Source: an uncultured Azospirillum sp.
GTDB taxonomy: Bacteria; Pseudomonadota; Alphaproteobacteria; RF32; CAG-239
Reading direction: 5' to 3'
DNA length: 64,000 nt
NCBI GenBank assembly: GCA_900539605.1
Contig: UQCS01000001.1
Span: forward strand, 62,001 to 126,000
Of the stretch, positions 60,746-64,000 are shown piece after piece (position 1 is the stretch's first letter; every line of letters starts with the position of its first letter). The notes below the pieces were generated by a model. That model was not told the DNA's origin. It worked only from the letters and a program-made list of their open reading frames with translations, and did not search any database. A program made the position numbers and the translations under genes.

Positions 60746-61256
60746 TTTGAACCTGACGGATGGTTTCCATCCAGTTGCCCACTTCATTGTTGTTTTGATC
60801 AAGCAGGATCATTTTATATTGCAGAAGACTGCCGGGCATTCCTTCGACGTTCAGACGACTGACAACAATGTCAAGCCAGTAATCGGCATCTTCCTGTTTA
60901 TTGACCAGCGTAAAGGCTTTGGAACCGTCAATAATTTCGCGGGTTACGCGACGCGAATGCGAAAAACCGTCCGGAACATGACCGGCACCGGCTTTCTTAA
61001 TCTGCATCACATACAATTTCGGGCGTGCCGGCTGTTCGTAAATTTCGGTCGTTTGATCCAACATCTTGTTGGTGGCACGAGCGGCGACCACGGCGTACAA
61101 CTGCGACGCCGAAGTCTCTTCATACAGGTTACTCAGTCCGTAGGGCGTTTCGGTCACAAGGTGCGGTACAACGGTTTCGGGTTCCGGTTGCGGATGCTGC
61201 CATGCCGTACATCCGGCCAGAGCGCCGGCGGTCAGAATAACGAATATTTTGTTCAT
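60723..61256 (-). CDS. LpoB/CsgG-fold-like lipoprotein
   Basis: A 177-residue lipoprotein with signal MNKIFVILTAGALAGC (lipobox Cys16). The mature part has the alpha/beta layout of LpoB-like proteins: KLYVMQIKKAGAGHVPDGFSHSRRVTREIIDGSKAFTLV, DADYWLDIVVSRL, YKMILLDQNNNEVGNWMETI. ATG 61256 follows AAGGAAGG. It overlaps the downstream exported protein gene, so the two are translationally coupled partners. In E. coli LpoB activates a cell-wall synthase, but no such target is identified here. Confidence 0.65.
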   Translation of the reverse strand: MNKIFVILTAGALAGCTAWQHPQPEPETVVPHLVTETPYGLSNLYEETSASQLYAVVAARATNKMLDQTTEIYEQPARPKLYVMQIKKAGAGHVPDGFSHSRRVTREIIDGSKAFTLVNKQEDADYWLDIVVSRLNVEGMPGSLLQYKMILLDQNNNEVGNWMETIRQVQNDDRSWW

Positions 61257-61429
61257 GAATTTAGCCTTCCTTATCAAATCAGTTTATGCGGAGTATAAGC
61301 AATTTTTATTATTTTCTCAATCAAATTTTTGCCGGGGCCATGAAAAATCGATAGTTTTATTGCTTTTATTTTTTTTCTGTTTTATAGTCGGCATTAGATT
61401 TTTAACATCTCAACAAAGATTTTAAGAAA

Positions 61430-61867
61430 ATGGTTTTGACTTTTACGGTGATTCTGCTCGGACTGCTGCTGTTGGTGCCGCCGCTGAAAAAAAACAGTTT
61501 TTACATGGTACATACCGGACTGGTTATTATGGCAGCTTATTATGTCGAAAGCTTTTATTTCACCACCACGCCCTTCCATCCCAAAACGCTGCTGTTGTTT
61601 CTGGTTTTTCAGCTGGCTTCAATCAACCTGATCACTTTCGTGGCTTACGGCGTTGACAAACACGCGGCGCAAAGCGGGGCATGGCGGGTGCCCGAAAGTA
61701 CACTGCACACTTTGGAATTTCTGGGCGGCTGGGGCGGCGCTTTGTTGGGACAAAAGTTTTTCCGCCACAAGTCAAAAAAGAAAAGCTATCAGACTTTTTT
61801 CTGGATGATGATGCTGTTTGAAGCAGCGTTGGTGTTTGTTATTTTGAAATTTTTAAAAATAGTTTAG
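61430..61867 (+). CDS. DUF1294 membrane protein
   Basis: A 145-residue inner-membrane protein with about four hydrophobic segments. The DUF1294 signature is present: FVAYGVDKHAAQSGAWRVPESTLHTLEFLGGWGGALLGQKFFRHKSKKKSY. Function unknown. It lies eight bases before the ABC transporter gene, so they are cotranscribed. Translation starts at ATG 61430, where the preceding TTAAGAAA gives only a weak ribosome site. Confidence 0.85.
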   Translation: MVLTFTVILLGLLLLVPPLKKNSFYMVHTGLVIMAAYYVESFYFTTTPFHPKTLLLFLVFQLASINLITFVAYGVDKHAAQSGAWRVPESTLHTLEFLGGWGGALLGQKFFRHKSKKKSYQTFFWMMMLFEAALVFVILKFLKIV

Positions 61868-61875
61868 GACGACTG

Positions 61876-63657
61876 ATGAAAACACAGGATTTTACGCTGG
61901 AGCCGAACGGCAGCCGAAATTTTAAATTCTCCGACCATTACAAACAAATGTGGCCGTTTGTCAAACCTTATTGGGTGCGCGCGTTGCTGGCTATTTTGAT
62001 CTGTATCCCGGTCGGAGCGCTGGATTCGGTGGTCGCCCTCGCACTTAAACCGTACATGGATGACGTTTTAGTCGACAAAAGCGCTTCTTCCCCCGCCTAT
62101 ATTCCGGTGTTGATCGTTGCATTCACAACGGTACAGGGTTTTTTGAATTATGCCGCTACTTATCTTAATACCTGGGTCGGCACCAAAATCAACCATGATT
62201 TGAAACGTGCCCTGTTCAAAAAGCTGATGGGACTGGAGCCGGGCTTTTACGACCGCAATGCTTCGGGCATGGTAATTCAGCGCTTTTCTGCTGATGCCGA
62301 TACCGCCTGCACCGGTCTGCTTGACAACCTCAAACTGTTTGTCTCGCGCTTTTTTTCATCGTTGTCGCTGATTGCGGTTTTGATCTACAATTCATGGCAA
62401 TTATCCATCATTGCCATTGTGGTTTTGTTGTGTGCTCTGCTGCCGCTGGCTCAGGTTAAACGACGGATCAAAGGCATCATCAAAGACACCATCAACCGTT
62501 CTTCGACTATTTTGACACATTACAACGAAAGCTACGCCGGCAACAAAACCATTGCTTCTTACAACCTGCAGGAGAAAATGTACCGCCGTTTCAACGATAT
62601 TTTGCGCTCGCTGTTCAAACTGACGATGAAAATGGTACAAAAAACCGGATGGATGACGCCCCTGATGCACGTGGTGGTCTCAATCGGCGTTGGTGCGGTG
62701 ATCGGATACGGAAGTTATCTGATCGTTAACGGCACCATCAGTTCGGGCAATTTCGTTTCTTTTATTACCGCTTTGATTATGCTGTACACGCCGGTCAAAG
62801 GCATCGGCAAAAACTTCAACAATGTTCAGGTCTCGTTTCTGGCGATTGAACGAATCGTGGAAGTTCTGGATCTTGAACCGGCAATTGCCGATAAAATGGA
62901 TGCCAAAGAGCTGACCGAAATTAAACGGGAAATCTCCTTCAATCATGTCGGTTTTGAATATGTTGAAAACACCCCGGTCTTAAAAGATATTAATCTCAAA
63001 GTCAAAGCCGGTTCCACGGTGGCGCTGGTCGGCAATTCAGGAGGCGGCAAAACCACCGTCGTCAACCTGCTGCCGCGCTTTTACGATGTTACGGAAGGCT
63101 CTGTAACTATTGACGGCACCGATATCCGCGACTATTCCCTGCAATCGCTGCGTGACAAAATCGCCGTGGTCTTTCAGGATAATTTTCTGTTTTCGGGCAC
63201 CGTCAGAGACAACATCCTGCTCGGCAAACCCGACGCCGACGACCAAGAGATCAAACGGGCCCTTAAAATGGCCTATCTGGAAGATTTTGTCGACAACCAA
63301 GAAAACGGAATGGATTGTGATATCGGCGAAAGAGGCTCAGCGCTTTCGGGCGGGCAACGGCAGCGTCTGGCAATTGCCCGTGCCCTGATCAAAGATGCGC
63401 CGATTGTTATCCTTGACGAAGCAACGTCGGCCCTGGACAACCGTTCGGAAGCCGTGGTCCAAAAAGCGATCGACAATCTGATGCAAGACCGTACCGTATT
63501 TGTTATCGCCCATCGTTTGTCAACCATTCAAAACGCCGATATGATTGTTGTGCTCAATAACGGTGAAATTGTCGAAACCGGAACTCATGACCAGCTGATG
63601 CAAAAAGACGGCGGCGCTTACAAGACGTTGTACGAAGCCCAGTTTAAGAAAAAATAA
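61876..63657 (+). CDS. MsbA-like ABC exporter (fused permease/ATPase)
   Basis: A 593-residue half-transporter that would dimerise. Six helices occupy residues 30-330 (WVRALLAILICIPVGALDSVVALAL), then the ATPase: Walker A GNSGGGKTT, Q loop VFQDNFLFSGTVRDNI, signature LSGGQRQRLAIARAL, Walker B IVILDEATSALD, and H loop IAHRLSTI. The overall pattern is that of lipid A flippase MsbA; other lipid or multidrug exporters share the layout, so the substrate is inferred. It follows the DUF1294 gene. Confidence 0.9.
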   Translation: MKTQDFTLEPNGSRNFKFSDHYKQMWPFVKPYWVRALLAILICIPVGALDSVVALALKPYMDDVLVDKSASSPAYIPVLIVAFTTVQGFLNYAATYLNTWVGTKINHDLKRALFKKLMGLEPGFYDRNASGMVIQRFSADADTACTGLLDNLKLFVSRFFSSLSLIAVLIYNSWQLSIIAIVVLLCALLPLAQVKRRIKGIIKDTINRSSTILTHYNESYAGNKTIASYNLQEKMYRRFNDILRSLFKLTMKMVQKTGWMTPLMHVVVSIGVGAVIGYGSYLIVNGTISSGNFVSFITALIMLYTPVKGIGKNFNNVQVSFLAIERIVEVLDLEPAIADKMDAKELTEIKREISFNHVGFEYVENTPVLKDINLKVKAGSTVALVGNSGGGKTTVVNLLPRFYDVTEGSVTIDGTDIRDYSLQSLRDKIAVVFQDNFLFSGTVRDNILLGKPDADDQEIKRALKMAYLEDFVDNQENGMDCDIGERGSALSGGQRQRLAIARALIKDAPIVILDEATSALDNRSEAVVQKAIDNLMQDRTVFVIAHRLSTIQNADMIVVLNNGEIVETGTHDQLMQKDGGAYKTLYEAQFKKK

Positions 63658-63660
63658 ACC

Positions 63661-63690
63661 ATAAAGCCCCGGTTTTCGGGGCTTTATGGG
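63661..63690. terminator. bidirectional terminator between the MsbA-like and BatD-like genes
   Basis: ATAAAGCCCCG-GTTTT-CGGGGCTTTAT hairpin between two convergent genes. Confidence 0.85.
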
Positions 63691-63727
63691 CATAAGCTTT
63701 TCTCTCACCGGACAGACGAAAGCAAAT

Positions 63728-64000
63728 TTAACGGTACAATTCCGGCAGCGGCTGCGGTTGTTTTGACGATTGTTTTTTACGGTTGCGACTGACATCGGCA
63801 AAAACGTTCATAAACTTTCCGGCGTCAAAATCTTCAGGAGTCCCGGAATACAATGCTTTGCGCAATTGCTGCAGCTGAACGGCAAACTGCGGATCTCCGG
63901 CCAGTTTTGCTACATCGTCCAAATTGCGAACCTGTGCCTGAGGATATTGTTTGCGTCCCCAGGACATAACATTGTCTCGAATTGCCCGCAAATCATTGTT
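63728..64000 (-). CDS. BatD-like aerotolerance protein, 3' end only
   Basis: The frame is open through the window edge, so only the C-terminal 90 residues are seen. VMSWGRKQYPQAQVRNLDDVAKLAGDPQFAVQLQQLRKALYSGTPEDFDA matches the cytoplasmic C-terminus of BatD/DUF4381-operon proteins (short helical end with L-x-x-L-R-x-A-L-Y). BatD proteins are membrane-anchored partners of MoxR/VWA systems linked to stress tolerance. The rest of the gene lies beyond the window; the family call is tentative. Confidence 0.6.
   Translation of the reverse strand, partial: NNDLRAIRDNVMSWGRKQYPQAQVRNLDDVAKLAGDPQFAVQLQQLRKALYSGTPEDFDAGKFMNVFADVSRNRKKQSSKQPQPLPELYR

Noticed and set aside
1..64000. CRISPR arrays, insertion sequences and prophage
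   Set aside because: No regularly spaced direct repeats, transposase, integrase or phage structural gene was found; the repeats present are in-frame protein repeats or the small RNA pair.

Overview
The window looks like a chromosome segment of an uncultured, host- or gut-associated alphaproteobacterium with a small, gene-dense genome. This rests on gene identities and order: a DUF4164 coiled-coil gene, zapA and 6S RNA in a row; a TrcR (DUF1013) regulator; efp followed by a SuhB-like gene; and the flagellar order fliF-fliG-fliH-fliN. An oxygen-independent class III ribonucleotide reductase points to anaerobic or microaerobic life. No phage, IS element or CRISPR array is visible, and the species cannot be named from sequence alone.

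Layout. 0.1-6.2 kb: a zincin-like protein, DUF4186, an ArsR repressor divergent from a Zn/Cd-type P-ATPase with a clear operator, Hsp20, an ACP-like protein and YbaK. 6.2-18.5 kb: two tiny genes, cysS, gltX, trcR with a histone-H1-like tail, rpmE, an OmpA-domain protein, a degenerate SuhB, efp, a ThiE-like remnant, zapA, 6S RNA, a YmdB-type phosphodiesterase, a Gpt-like transferase and a large autotransporter. 18.8-23.9 kb: a six-gene operon for a reduced flagellar apparatus, consisting of a FliF-FliG fusion, FliH, FliN, FlhF, FlhG and a membrane J-domain/SH3 protein. 24-36 kb: hydrolase, glycosyltransferase, thrS, two tandem structured small RNAs, a helix-turn-helix protein, two Bax-inhibitor-1 paralogues, a Sel1 protein, a second zincin-like paralogue, uup and a HAD protein. 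36-47 kb: tcdA, tatD, alr, two large unknown proteins and the nrdD/nrdG locus, where the glycyl-radical domain is a separate small gene. 47-64 kb: lolA, xth, a response regulator, a porin, tig, tRNA-Leu, prfC, comEC, several unknown envelope proteins, an MsbA-like transporter and the end of a BatD-like gene.

The strongest candidates for undescribed biology are four. (1) The FliF-FliG fusion keeps FliF's two membrane helices and its third ring-building domain only, and lacks FliG's FliF-binding domain. (2) Two tandem small RNAs carry their own promoters, terminators and a compensatory base-pair change. (3) NrdD is split, with its glycyl radical on a 69-residue protein. (4) Two zincin-like paralogues share an exact HExxH-25-E spacing. 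Several household-enzyme relatives (SuhB, HAD-IIA, ThiE, a response-regulator receiver) have lost key residues, which fits genome reduction with retention of non-catalytic roles.
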